Part shown: one piece after another, positions 25,871 to 33,587 of the stretch
Numbering within the stretch: position 1 is the stretch's first letter
Layout: each line of letters begins with the position of its first letter
Source: Bacteroidota bacterium
GTDB lineage: Bacteria > Bacteroidota > Ignavibacteria > SZUA-365
Reading direction: 5' to 3'
DNA: 49,427 bases
Assembly (NCBI GenBank): GCA_014860565.1
Contig: JACZJN010000110.1
Coordinates: 1-49,427, forward strand
Position numbers and translations under genes: made by a program
Notes under the pieces: model-generated
Told to the model about the DNA's origin: nothing
The model's database searches: none
The model's input: the letters and a program-made list of their open reading frames with translations, nothing else

Positions 25871-26623
25871 GTGAAAATTGGATTGGTCTCCGACATTCAT
25901 GAAGACTACGCCAGTCTCTGTGCGGCATCCGCTGCACTCGAGAAGGCGCAATGCGACCGCCTGGTCTGTCTCGGGGATATCGTCGGCTTCTCCTTTCCGT
26001 TTCAGCAATCGGTGGGCCGGCGCAACGCGGATGCGTGCATCGCGTTTGTGCGCAACGAATGCGTGGCCGCCGTCGCCGGCAATCATGATCTTTATGCACT
26101 TCGCCGCATCCCACGGTTCACGGCGGGGTTTCAGTACGGAGAGGACTGGTATGATCTGGACGAGTCGACGCGGCGCGGGCGTGCGGCGGACATTCTCTGG
26201 CGCTACGAGGATTTCGACATCCCGCAGCAGCTGTCCGCGGGTTCAGTGGAATATCTCGCCGCTCTTCCCGAATTCCATGTAGCCCATTTCGACGAACTCA
26301 CGATCTTTTTTTCTCATTTCCGTTATCCCGATCTTTCGGGGTCGGTTGTGGGCTCCCTTCGCTCCGACCACCTTCACGAGCACTTCCATTTCGTCCGTGA
26401 CCAGAATTGCGATCTCAGTTTTTCCGGTCACGGTCATCCCGAAGGGTTCGCGAAGGCGGAGAACGGGCGTCTCGAGTTCAACGGCTTTGGAGCGCACAGC
26501 ATCCATCGCGGACCGCATTGGATGGTCTGTCCGGCTGTCGCGCGCACAGGACGTGCGAGCGGCGTGATGACCTTCGACACCAGTACGTTTCTGCTCGAAG
26601 TCATCCCGCTGCATGTTTCATAA
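25871..26623 (+). CDS. Metallophosphoesterase family protein
   Basis: About 250 residues with the calcineurin-like metal motifs: SDIHED, CLGDIVG, AGNHD, IFFSHF and FSGHGHPEGF. This indicates a two-metal phosphodiesterase or phosphatase, cytoplasmic, with no signal peptide. Some members degrade cyclic nucleotides or phosphorylated signalling molecules; the substrate is unknown. The chosen GTG start follows AAGGTGG and gives the family N-terminus VKIGLVSDIH. It overlaps the next gene by 11 bases, so the phosphodiesterase and the nucleotidyltransferase-like sensor are translationally coupled, hinting at opposed action on the same nucleotide signal. Confidence 0.85.
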   Translation: MKIGLVSDIHEDYASLCAASAALEKAQCDRLVCLGDIVGFSFPFQQSVGRRNADACIAFVRNECVAAVAGNHDLYALRRIPRFTAGFQYGEDWYDLDESTRRGRAADILWRYEDFDIPQQLSAGSVEYLAALPEFHVAHFDELTIFFSHFRYPDLSGSVVGSLRSDHLHEHFHFVRDQNCDLSFSGHGHPEGFAKAENGRLEFNGFGAHSIHRGPHWMVCPAVARTGRASGVMTFDTSTFLLEVIPLHVS

Positions 26624-29570
26624 TGCTGAACGGAACATGATGATGAATACGCTCTTGACACGGCTGCAGTCCCGAGGCTTTCTCCTGAAAATCCTCCTCC
26701 CGGCGATACTCACGCTCGGCCTGTTCGTCATTTCCCTTTACCAGATCATCATTCCCCGTTTCGAAGACATCATCATGGGACGGAAGCGCGAGATGATCCG
26801 CGAGCTGACCAACTCTGCATGGCATGTGGCCGATCATTATCACGGGGAGATGGTGGCTGGACGCATGACCGAGGAAGATGCGAAAGCCGCCGCGATCGCA
26901 CAGGTAAGCCATCTCCGTTACGGCGACGAGGGGAAAGACTATTTCTGGATCACGGATTACCATCCGGTCATGATCGTGCACCCGTTTCGCGAGGACCTCA
27001 ACGGCACGGATCTGACGGACTTCGCCGACTCGCGCGGGAAGAAGCTGTTCGTCGAAATCGTGAAGGTCGTTCGCTCCGACGGCGAGGGCTACGTCGACTA
27101 TACCTGGCAGTGGAAAGACGATTCGACGCGCATCGTGCCGAAGCTCTCCTACGTGAAGCCATTCAAACCCTGGGGCTGGATTATCGGGACGGGCATTTAC
27201 CTCGAGGATGTGCGTGCGGAGATCGCGGGGCTGGAACAGGACATCGTCCGAATATCGCTCTGGATTACCGTCACGATCACGCTGCTGCTGCTGCTCATCG
27301 TGCTGCAGAATGTCCGCAGCGAGCGGAAGCGCAGGCAGGCAGAAAATGAGATGCGGGAAGCGAAGGAAAAATACGAGGCCCTGGTCGAAGCGAGCACCGA
27401 AGGTCTGCTGATGCTGCTCGACGGATCGGAGGAACCCTTTCTCAACAGGTCCCTCCTCGCGATGAGCGGATATTCCGACATCGAAGCGCCGCGACTCTCG
27501 TGGTCCGACCTCCTTCCTGGCATCGACCTCCGCACCGTCCGTCCCGCGAGCGCCACGGGGGAAGACCCTGAGGAGTCTGACAACGCCGGCGAAGCCCCTG
27601 TGGAGACCGCGCTGCGCTGCAAGGACGGATCCGAGATCGATGTGATCCTGACGGCGTCCGAGGTGCAGGTATTCGGAAAGAACGGTACGGTAGTCATCGT
27701 CCGGGACGTTAGTCAGCACAAGGAAATATCAAACGCTTTGACCGAGAGCAGGGAACAATTTCTCGCGCTGACGCGGCAGCTCCCGTACGCGGTGTTTCGC
27801 ACCGATGCCGGAAAGGGCATGCGGGTATTGGAAGGGAACGCCGCGGCGGCCGATATCTTCGGACTTTCGTCCGCGGCCGATTTCATCGGTACAGAATTCG
27901 CAGGATGTTTCGAAGACGAGTACAGCCTGAAATCCATGACCGACGAACTGTTCGCCACGGGCGTGGTTTCGCATCGTATCGCGCGCTTCCTTCGCGTGGA
28001 CAAACTCCCGATCGATCTATCGTTCAGTATCGTTCTCGTGCGCGACGACGACGGTCGTCCCCGCTACTGCGACGTGCTTGCAGAGGACGCGAGCAGGAAT
28101 GTCCGCCACGAAGAGGATACAAAGCGGCTGCTCAATGAAATGCAGGCTCCGCTGTTATTCCTGGCACAGCCCATCGCCTCCATGGTTCGCCCGGCGCTGC
28201 GCTGCAGCATGCGGGATCCGCTCGGGGGTGTTGCCCGCATGTTGAGTCGGTCAGACTGCAGCACGGCGCTGGTGCATAACGATGCCGGTGAACTCGTCGG
28301 CATGCTCGGTGTCGACGAATTGCGTCATGCGATCCTGCAGGGCGGGAGTGCCGCGGACCTTCTTGCGTACGAAGTCATGCGCGCTCCGCTTCTGCGTCTC
28401 TCCGTGGGTGCGACGATGCACGAAGCGTTGATACGCATGACAGACGCCAACGCGAGCGCGGTGGTCGTCATGGATGAGGATGGAGACGCAGCGGGCGTCA
28501 TCGGCCTTGAGGACATCCATCGTTCGGAACTTCAGACCTCCACGTTTTTCCTCCGTCAATTGCAGCGCGCCGAATCGGTCGCGGAGGTAGGGCAGTGCAT
28601 GCAGCGGCTGACCCGCTACGTCGCCCTCCTCATTGAAAGCGGCGCGGGCATGCGGCATGTCACGCACGCCCTGGCCATGATATATGACACCGCGGTGCGC
28701 CGCATCGTCTCGCTCGTCCTGGCGGAGCTGGGACCGCCGCCTCGTGCATTCGCATTCCTCGCCCTGGGGAGCCAGGGCAGATCCGAACAAACACTGGCCA
28801 CGGATCAGGACAACGCCATCATATATGCCGCGCGAGAAGGCGGGATTCCCGGTGACGACGGAGACGAGGACGAACAGGTTCACGCCTATTTTCTCCGGCT
28901 CGGACAGCGCATCTGTCAGGGGTTGAATGAAGCGGGTTTCCCGTATTGCCGAGGGGAGGTGATGGCGATGAATCCGAAATGGTGCCAGCCCCTGCCGGTC
29001 TGGAAGCGCTATTTCACCGAGTGGATCACCACGTCGAATCCGCAGGATCTGCTCGAAATCAATATCTTTTTCGACTTCCGCTGCATCTTCGGTCAGGAGT
29101 CCCTCGGCCAGGAATTGCGCGAACATGTGCTGCGTACGGCGTCATCATTCAATTCATTTTTCATCTACCTCGCGCAGAATGCCCTTCGCGTCAAGCCGCC
29201 GGCGTGGCAGTTCAAGGCAGCGGAAACGGTGGACGTCAAAATGGCCCTTCTCCCGATTGTGGACCTCGCACGCATTTATTCACTGCGGCAGCAGGTGCTG
29301 CGCACCAATACGCCGGAGCGTCTCGAGGCGCTTCACGAGAAAGGCGTGTTTTCCACCGGTGGATACAGGGATCTCGCGCAGGTATATGATCTGCTGATGT
29401 CCCTGCGTTTCCGTCACCAGGCCCGCGCGATTATCGGGAATACCACGGCGGGAAATATCATCCCGACAGGAACGTTATCCGACCTTGAAAAAACGACCCT
29501 CCGCCGCGCTTTCTCGCTCATCGAGACCTTCCAGAGCAAATTGAGTCTCGACTTCAAGGGGACGATGTAG
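26613..29570 (+). CDS. Membrane sensor with Cache, PAS, PAS, CBS and DUF294 nucleotidyltransferase domains
   Basis: 985 residues. Order: membrane helix about 23-45; a periplasmic sCache_2-type domain about 50-205 with GKDYFWITDYHPVMIVHPF and KPFKPWGWIIGTGIYLEDV; a second helix about 212-235; two PAS domains (about 240-350 and 365-490); two CBS repeats (about 515-635); and a DUF294 module whose nucleotidyltransferase signature is GSQGRSEQTLATDQDNAI (Gly719, Arg723, Glu725, Asp731, Asp733), followed by the helical DUF294_C region to about 960. CBS-DUF294 proteins often sit near carboxylate transporters, but usually as soluble proteins; here they are fused to a periplasmic sensor. The signal produced, if any, is unknown. 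No kinase domain is present. The ATG at 26640 or 26643 is an alternative start. Confidence 0.85.
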   Translation: MFHNAERNMMMNTLLTRLQSRGFLLKILLPAILTLGLFVISLYQIIIPRFEDIIMGRKREMIRELTNSAWHVADHYHGEMVAGRMTEEDAKAAAIAQVSHLRYGDEGKDYFWITDYHPVMIVHPFREDLNGTDLTDFADSRGKKLFVEIVKVVRSDGEGYVDYTWQWKDDSTRIVPKLSYVKPFKPWGWIIGTGIYLEDVRAEIAGLEQDIVRISLWITVTITLLLLLIVLQNVRSERKRRQAENEMREAKEKYEALVEASTEGLLMLLDGSEEPFLNRSLLAMSGYSDIEAPRLSWSDLLPGIDLRTVRPASATGEDPEESDNAGEAPVETALRCKDGSEIDVILTASEVQVFGKNGTVVIVRDVSQHKEISNALTESREQFLALTRQLPYAVFRTDAGKGMRVLEGNAAAADIFGLSSAADFIGTEFAGCFEDEYSLKSMTDELFATGVVSHRIARFLRVDKLPIDLSFSIVLVRDDDGRPRYCDVLAEDASRNVRHEEDTKRLLNEMQAPLLFLAQPIASMVRPALRCSMRDPLGGVARMLSRSDCSTALVHNDAGELVGMLGVDELRHAILQGGSAADLLAYEVMRAPLLRLSVGATMHEALIRMTDANASAVVVMDEDGDAAGVIGLEDIHRSELQTSTFFLRQLQRAESVAEVGQCMQRLTRYVALLIESGAGMRHVTHALAMIYDTAVRRIVSLVLAELGPPPRAFAFLALGSQGRSEQTLATDQDNAIIYAAREGGIPGDDGDEDEQVHAYFLRLGQRICQGLNEAGFPYCRGEVMAMNPKWCQPLPVWKRYFTEWITTSNPQDLLEINIFFDFRCIFGQESLGQELREHVLRTASSFNSFFIYLAQNALRVKPPAWQFKAAETVDVKMALLPIVDLARIYSLRQQVLRTNTPERLEALHEKGVFSTGGYRDLAQVYDLLMSLRFRHQARAIIGNTTAGNIIPTGTLSDLEKTTLRRAFSLIETFQSKLSLDFKGTM

Positions 29571-29715
29571 GGAGCAGTAACTTTTTGCCCCTTTCCATGT
29601 TATATTCCCGATGCACCCTTCCGCTTTTCGAAGGCGATCCTTCCTGTTCCGCGCTCGAACTCTCAAACGATTCCTTTCTGACAGATCCGTCCACTTCAGG
29701 CAATGAGGCATTTGC

Positions 29716-31905
29716 ATGAAAAGACTTGTGACTTTTCGTTGGTCCTCCGGTCTTGTTCGTATACTTCCGGTACTCGTACTCTTCATGCTGCCTGGCCTCT
29801 CGTCGCTCTACGCGCAGCCGCAGTGTCATGCACAATTCCAGCATTACTCGCTCGTGGGACAGCCAGACAGCGTGCACTTCTACCCGACGCAGAACGGCGC
29901 GACCGCACGGTATTTCTGGTCCTTCGGCGACGGCACGTATTCCCACAATCGCGATCCCTGGCACACTTATGCACTTCCCGGATCGTATGTCGCGTGTTTG
30001 ACCGTGACCGACAGCACCTCCGCGGGCACATGCACGGATACCTGGTGTGATTCTGTGATCGTCGCCGCGCCGCTTCCCCCGACCTGCAACGCGCATTTCC
30101 AGTACTATGCGAATCCGCATAACGCGGACAGCCTGCACTTCTATCCAGACCAGACGCAGAGCAGCAGGACCGCGTATTATCACTGGTCCTTCGGCGACGG
30201 GACGTTTTCACAGAACCGCGACCAATGGCATCTGTACGCGCAGCCGGGAACCTACGTCGCATGTCTGACCGTGACCGACACGACGTCGACAGGAACCTGT
30301 TCCGACACGTGGTGCGATTCGGTTTACGTCGTCGTACCGCCACCACCGTCGTGCGACGCGCATTACCAGTTCTATGCGCTGACCGGATACCCGGACAGTC
30401 TGCATTTCTATGCCGCGCAGAGTACTACCACAACGCATTACCTGTGGAGTTTCGGCGACGGCACCTGGGGCCATACGCGAGATCCCTGGCATCGATATGC
30501 GCAGACCGGAACCTACGTCGTCTGTCTGACCGTGACCGACAGCACCTCCGCGGGTACATGCACGGATAACTGGTGTGATTCTGTGATCGTCGCCGCGGCG
30601 CAGGCGCCACTGTGCGACGCGTCTTTCCAGTACTATGCGAATCCGCACAACGCCGACAGCCTGCATTTCTACTCGGGCGGACGCAACAATGCGAGCGCGC
30701 ATTTTTTCTGGAGCTTCGGAGACGGGACATACTCGCAGAATCGTGATCCCTGGCATCTCTACGCACAGCCCGGCATGTACGTCGTGTGCCTGACGGTGAC
30801 AGACACGACCACCGCAGGCGTGTGCTCGGATACGCAGTGCGACACCGTGTATGTCGTTGTGCCGCCGCCGCCGTCCTGCGATGCGCACTTCACGCATTAC
30901 GCGCTCACGAGCTATCCCGACAGCGTGCATTTCTATCCGATGCAAACGCAGAATTCGCCTACCGCGCGGTACTTCTGGTCCTTCGGCGACGGCACGTTCG
31001 GCCACACGCGCGATCCCTGGCACCGGTATGCACAGACCGGTTCGTATTCCGTCTGTCTGACCGTGACAGATACGACATCCGCCGGAACCTGCAGCGCCAC
31101 CTGGTGTGACTCCGTCATCGTGGCGGGAGTGCAGGGGCCGATCTGCAACGCGCACTTCCAGTACTACACCAATCCGCACAACGCAGACAGCCTGCACTTC
31201 TACGTGGGGCAGACGCAGAGCAGCGCGACGGCGCATTACTTCTGGTCCTTCGGCGACGGCACGTACGGACACACGCGCGATCCGTGGCATCTGTATGCGC
31301 AGAACGGGACGTACGTTGTCTGCCTGACGGTGACCGACACGACCTCGGCCGGCGTATGCTCGGACACGTGGTGCGATTCCGTGGCGGTGACGACTCCGCC
31401 GCCGCCGACCTGCAGCGCCCATTTCATCCACTACTCGCTGCCGAATTCTCCCGACAGCGTGCATTTCTATCCCGACCAGATGCAGAGCCGCACCACAGCG
31501 CGGTATTTCTGGAGTTTCGGGGACGGGACATACTCCCACAACCGTGATCCGTGGCACACGTACGCGCAGAGCGGCACCTACACCGTCTGCCTGACCGTGA
31601 CCGACAGCACTGCATACGGCGTCTGTACGGATACATGGTGCGATTACAGCATGGTGGTGCCACTGGTTCAGATTTACCCCAATCCCGTCACCAACGTCGT
31701 CAGCATCACCCTTGCGGGCTGCGAGCATTTTCTGACCCTTCAGATTCATGATGAGAAAGGACGGGTGGTGCATCGCGAGCAGGTCGGCGACGGCACGACG
31801 ACGGTGAGAATGGAGGGGCTGAGCACCGGCAGCTATTTCTATCAGCTTACTGACGGCGACAACGTGATCGCGACCGGAAAATTCATGCTTATGAAAGCGC
31901 AGTAA
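29716..31905 (+). CDS. Secreted protein with seven Cys-rich PKD-type repeats and a type IX secretion sorting domain
   Basis: 729 residues. After a signal peptide (to about residue 34, ending SSLYAQPQ) come seven tandem repeats of 87-89 residues, starting at Cys37, 124, 213, 300, 388, 477 and 566. Each has the PKD core WSFGDGT and CLTVTDT, and four cysteines (the opening one, one before LTV, one before SDTW or TDTW, and one in WCDS), suggesting two disulfides per unit. Odd repeats read HYxLxxxPDSVHFYP, while even ones read YYANPHNADSLHFY, so the array is built of pairs. The last 75 residues (YPNPVTNVVSITLAG...GSYFYQLTDGD) are a Por/T9SS C-terminal sorting domain. Probably a surface adhesin or ligand-binding protein. 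It follows the DUF294 gene after a 145-base gap. Confidence 0.9.
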   Translation: MKRLVTFRWSSGLVRILPVLVLFMLPGLSSLYAQPQCHAQFQHYSLVGQPDSVHFYPTQNGATARYFWSFGDGTYSHNRDPWHTYALPGSYVACLTVTDSTSAGTCTDTWCDSVIVAAPLPPTCNAHFQYYANPHNADSLHFYPDQTQSSRTAYYHWSFGDGTFSQNRDQWHLYAQPGTYVACLTVTDTTSTGTCSDTWCDSVYVVVPPPPSCDAHYQFYALTGYPDSLHFYAAQSTTTTHYLWSFGDGTWGHTRDPWHRYAQTGTYVVCLTVTDSTSAGTCTDNWCDSVIVAAAQAPLCDASFQYYANPHNADSLHFYSGGRNNASAHFFWSFGDGTYSQNRDPWHLYAQPGMYVVCLTVTDTTTAGVCSDTQCDTVYVVVPPPPSCDAHFTHYALTSYPDSVHFYPMQTQNSPTARYFWSFGDGTFGHTRDPWHRYAQTGSYSVCLTVTDTTSAGTCSATWCDSVIVAGVQGPICNAHFQYYTNPHNADSLHFYVGQTQSSATAHYFWSFGDGTYGHTRDPWHLYAQNGTYVVCLTVTDTTSAGVCSDTWCDSVAVTTPPPPTCSAHFIHYSLPNSPDSVHFYPDQMQSRTTARYFWSFGDGTYSHNRDPWHTYAQSGTYTVCLTVTDSTAYGVCTDTWCDYSMVVPLVQIYPNPVTNVVSITLAGCEHFLTLQIHDEKGRVVHREQVGDGTTTVRMEGLSTGSYFYQLTDGDNVIATGKFMLMKAQ
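29824..31674 (+). repeat. Seven-unit tandem coding repeat (PKD array) with a two-unit superrepeat
   Basis: The units are 261-267 bases and begin at 29824, 30085, 30352, 30613, 30877, 31144 and 31411, the last being followed by the sorting domain. Units 1, 3, 5 and 7 resemble each other in their first third, as do units 2, 4 and 6, giving a period of about 528 bases. Strong near-identity of stretches such as the WSFGDGT and TVTD regions is consistent with expansion by recombination or selection for regular folding. Confidence 0.85.
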
Positions 31906-31946
31906 TAGGCCATGACGACAGGGCGCAGCAGCGTCCGCCGATACTA

Positions 31947-31980
31947 CATGCGGCGTGGAACTCCGGTTTCACGCCGCATG
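31947..31980. terminator. Bidirectional terminator-like stem-loop between convergent genes
   Basis: A 15-bp stem (CATGCGGCGTGGAAC with GTTTCACGCCGCATG, one G-T pair) closes a 4-base TCCG loop. It lies between the stops of the PKD protein gene on plus and the MFS transporter gene on minus, so it probably ends both transcripts. There is no run of T on either side, so strength is uncertain. Confidence 0.6.
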
Positions 31981-32019
31981 CTCGTCTCCGGTCCCTGGAA
32001 AATACATCGCACTTCCGCA

Positions 32020-33408
32020 CTAGCTGTTTCCCTGCAGGTGCGGCTGTGAGGGGAGTACGGGGAATGCGCCTTCCTCTCCCTGCGCCTCCTCCTCCGCGCG
32101 TTTGAATTTCACGAGCAGCAGCAGGACGAAGCCGACGATGAAGTAGGCGGAAAGGGAGAGCACTGCGATGCGGTAGCTGCCGGTGTACTGCAGCGCGAGT
32201 CCGAAGAACAGCGGACTGAGCCAGCTGGTGCCGCGCTCGCTGATTTCGTATATGCCGAAGTATTCCGCTTCGCATCCGGCAGGAATCATGCGCGAGAAGG
32301 CGGCGCGGCTCAGGGCCTGGCTCCCCACGAGCACCAGCGCGGTGACGGCGGCCATGACGTAGAAATCGAATTTCGTCTGCAGGGGACCGTAGGCATACAG
32401 CGTGATCATGATGTACACCACCAGGGAAAACAGGATGCTCCGCTTGGTACCGAACCTGCGCGCGAGGCGTTCGAACAGCCAGGCGCCGAGCACACCGACG
32501 AACTGCACGATCAGGATCACCTGCGCCAGGTCTTCCATGCTCAGACCGACTTCCTCCTGGCCGAACTGCGTGGAGATGGAGGTGACGGTCTGAATGCCGT
32601 CGCTGTAGAGCAGAAAGGCCGCGAGGAAGAGCAGTGTCTGCGGATAGCGCCGCAGTGCGCGCAGGGTGGACCTCAGTTCACGGAAGCCCGCGATGATCAG
32701 CGGTCCGCCGGTCGTGCGGGCGCGCTGCGCCTGCCGGGACTCGAGGCGTGTGAGCGCGAAGCCGCCGAACAGAAGCCACCAGAAGCCGCAGCTCGCCAGC
32801 GCGATACGCGCGGCGTCCATTTCTGCGAGTCCGAATACATCCGCCTGCGCGATGAACAGATACTGCAGCACGAGCAGGACGCCACCGCCCAGGTATCCGA
32901 GTCCCCAGCCAAACGAGGAGACCCGGTTGCGGTCCTCCGGTGCGCAGATTTCCGGAAGGAAGGCGTTGTAGAGGACGTCCGACGCGCCGAAGCAGAGGTT
33001 GGCAAGGAGAAAGAGTCCTCCACCGAGGAGATAGTTTTCCGGACCGACGGCCAACATCGCCATCACGCTGCCGCTGCCTCCGAACAGGCTCAGCACGAGC
33101 AGCGGCTTCTTCATGCGCGTATAGTCGGCCAGCGCGCCGATCAGCGGCAGCAGGCAGATCTGCAGGAAAACGGAAATGGAGATGAGATACGGATACAGCG
33201 CTCCGTAATGCACCTCGATGCCGAAGGGATGGACAAGTCCGGACGCATCCGCGGCTGCGGAGGCGACCGATGTGATGAAGGGACCGAAAAACACCGTCGT
33301 CACGGAAGTGGTGAACGCCGCGGCCCCGAAATCGTAGACGCACCAGCCGAACACCTCACGCCCGAGACCGCGGATCCCCTTCGTGCGCGTTTCCATTTGC
33401 GTTTCCAT
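32020..33408 (-). CDS. UMF1/Atg22-like MFS transporter
   Basis: 462 residues with about 12 membrane helices. The N-terminal block GWCVYDFGAAAFTTSVTTVFFGPF and the helix-2/3 loop LIGALADYTRMKKP, together with LPEICAPEDRNRVSSFGWGLGYLGGG, are characteristic of the UMF1 (unidentified major facilitator) family related to vacuolar Atg22. Substrates are not established; some members may move amino acids or sugars. Two METQ/METR codon runs begin the gene, with ATG preceded by GGAG. It is read leftwards from the same side as the TonB receptor upstream, separated by a 179-base repeat-containing gap. Confidence 0.85.
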   Translation of the reverse strand: METQMETRTKGIRGLGREVFGWCVYDFGAAAFTTSVTTVFFGPFITSVASAAADASGLVHPFGIEVHYGALYPYLISISVFLQICLLPLIGALADYTRMKKPLLVLSLFGGSGSVMAMLAVGPENYLLGGGLFLLANLCFGASDVLYNAFLPEICAPEDRNRVSSFGWGLGYLGGGVLLVLQYLFIAQADVFGLAEMDAARIALASCGFWWLLFGGFALTRLESRQAQRARTTGGPLIIAGFRELRSTLRALRRYPQTLLFLAAFLLYSDGIQTVTSISTQFGQEEVGLSMEDLAQVILIVQFVGVLGAWLFERLARRFGTKRSILFSLVVYIMITLYAYGPLQTKFDFYVMAAVTALVLVGSQALSRAAFSRMIPAGCEAEYFGIYEISERGTSWLSPLFFGLALQYTGSYRIAVLSLSAYFIVGFVLLLLVKFKRAEEEAQGEEGAFPVLPSQPHLQGNS

Positions 33409-33438
33409 GATTCATCTCCGTGAGACAGGGTTGGTACT

Positions 33439-33532
33439 GCGTGACGTGGTCCGTTCGTAGGGGCGCCATTGCGTGGTGCGTGACGTAGTCTGCCACACGC
33501 TCCGTTTGTAGGGGCGCAGCATGCTGCGCCCC
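33439..33532. repeat. Degenerate repeat pair ending in a 22-bp perfect palindrome
   Basis: Two similar segments, at 33439-33467 and 33478-33520, share GCGTGACGT(G/A)GTC and TCCGTT(C/T)GTAGGGGCGC. The second ends in a perfect 22-base palindrome at 33511-33532 made of GGGGCGCAGCA and its complement. It lies between the TonB receptor gene and the MFS gene. Such GTAGGGGCGC palindromes are typical of dispersed intergenic repeats; a role as a terminator of the upstream transcript is possible but there is no T-tract. Confidence 0.5.
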
Positions 33533-33587
33533 TGCACGGGTCAATGAGCACACGGGTCTCGGCGACCTTAACAGTATTCATGCGACG

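Noticed and set aside
29824-31674. Regular repeats considered as CRISPR
   Set aside because: The units are about 264 bases and in frame, encoding PKD domains; there are no short repeats with unique spacers and no cas genes.
30208-31773. 521-codon minus-strand open frame opposite the PKD repeats
   Set aside because: Its repeated Arg/His/Gly pattern simply mirrors the coding repeats of the plus strand, which have a signal peptide and sorting domain.
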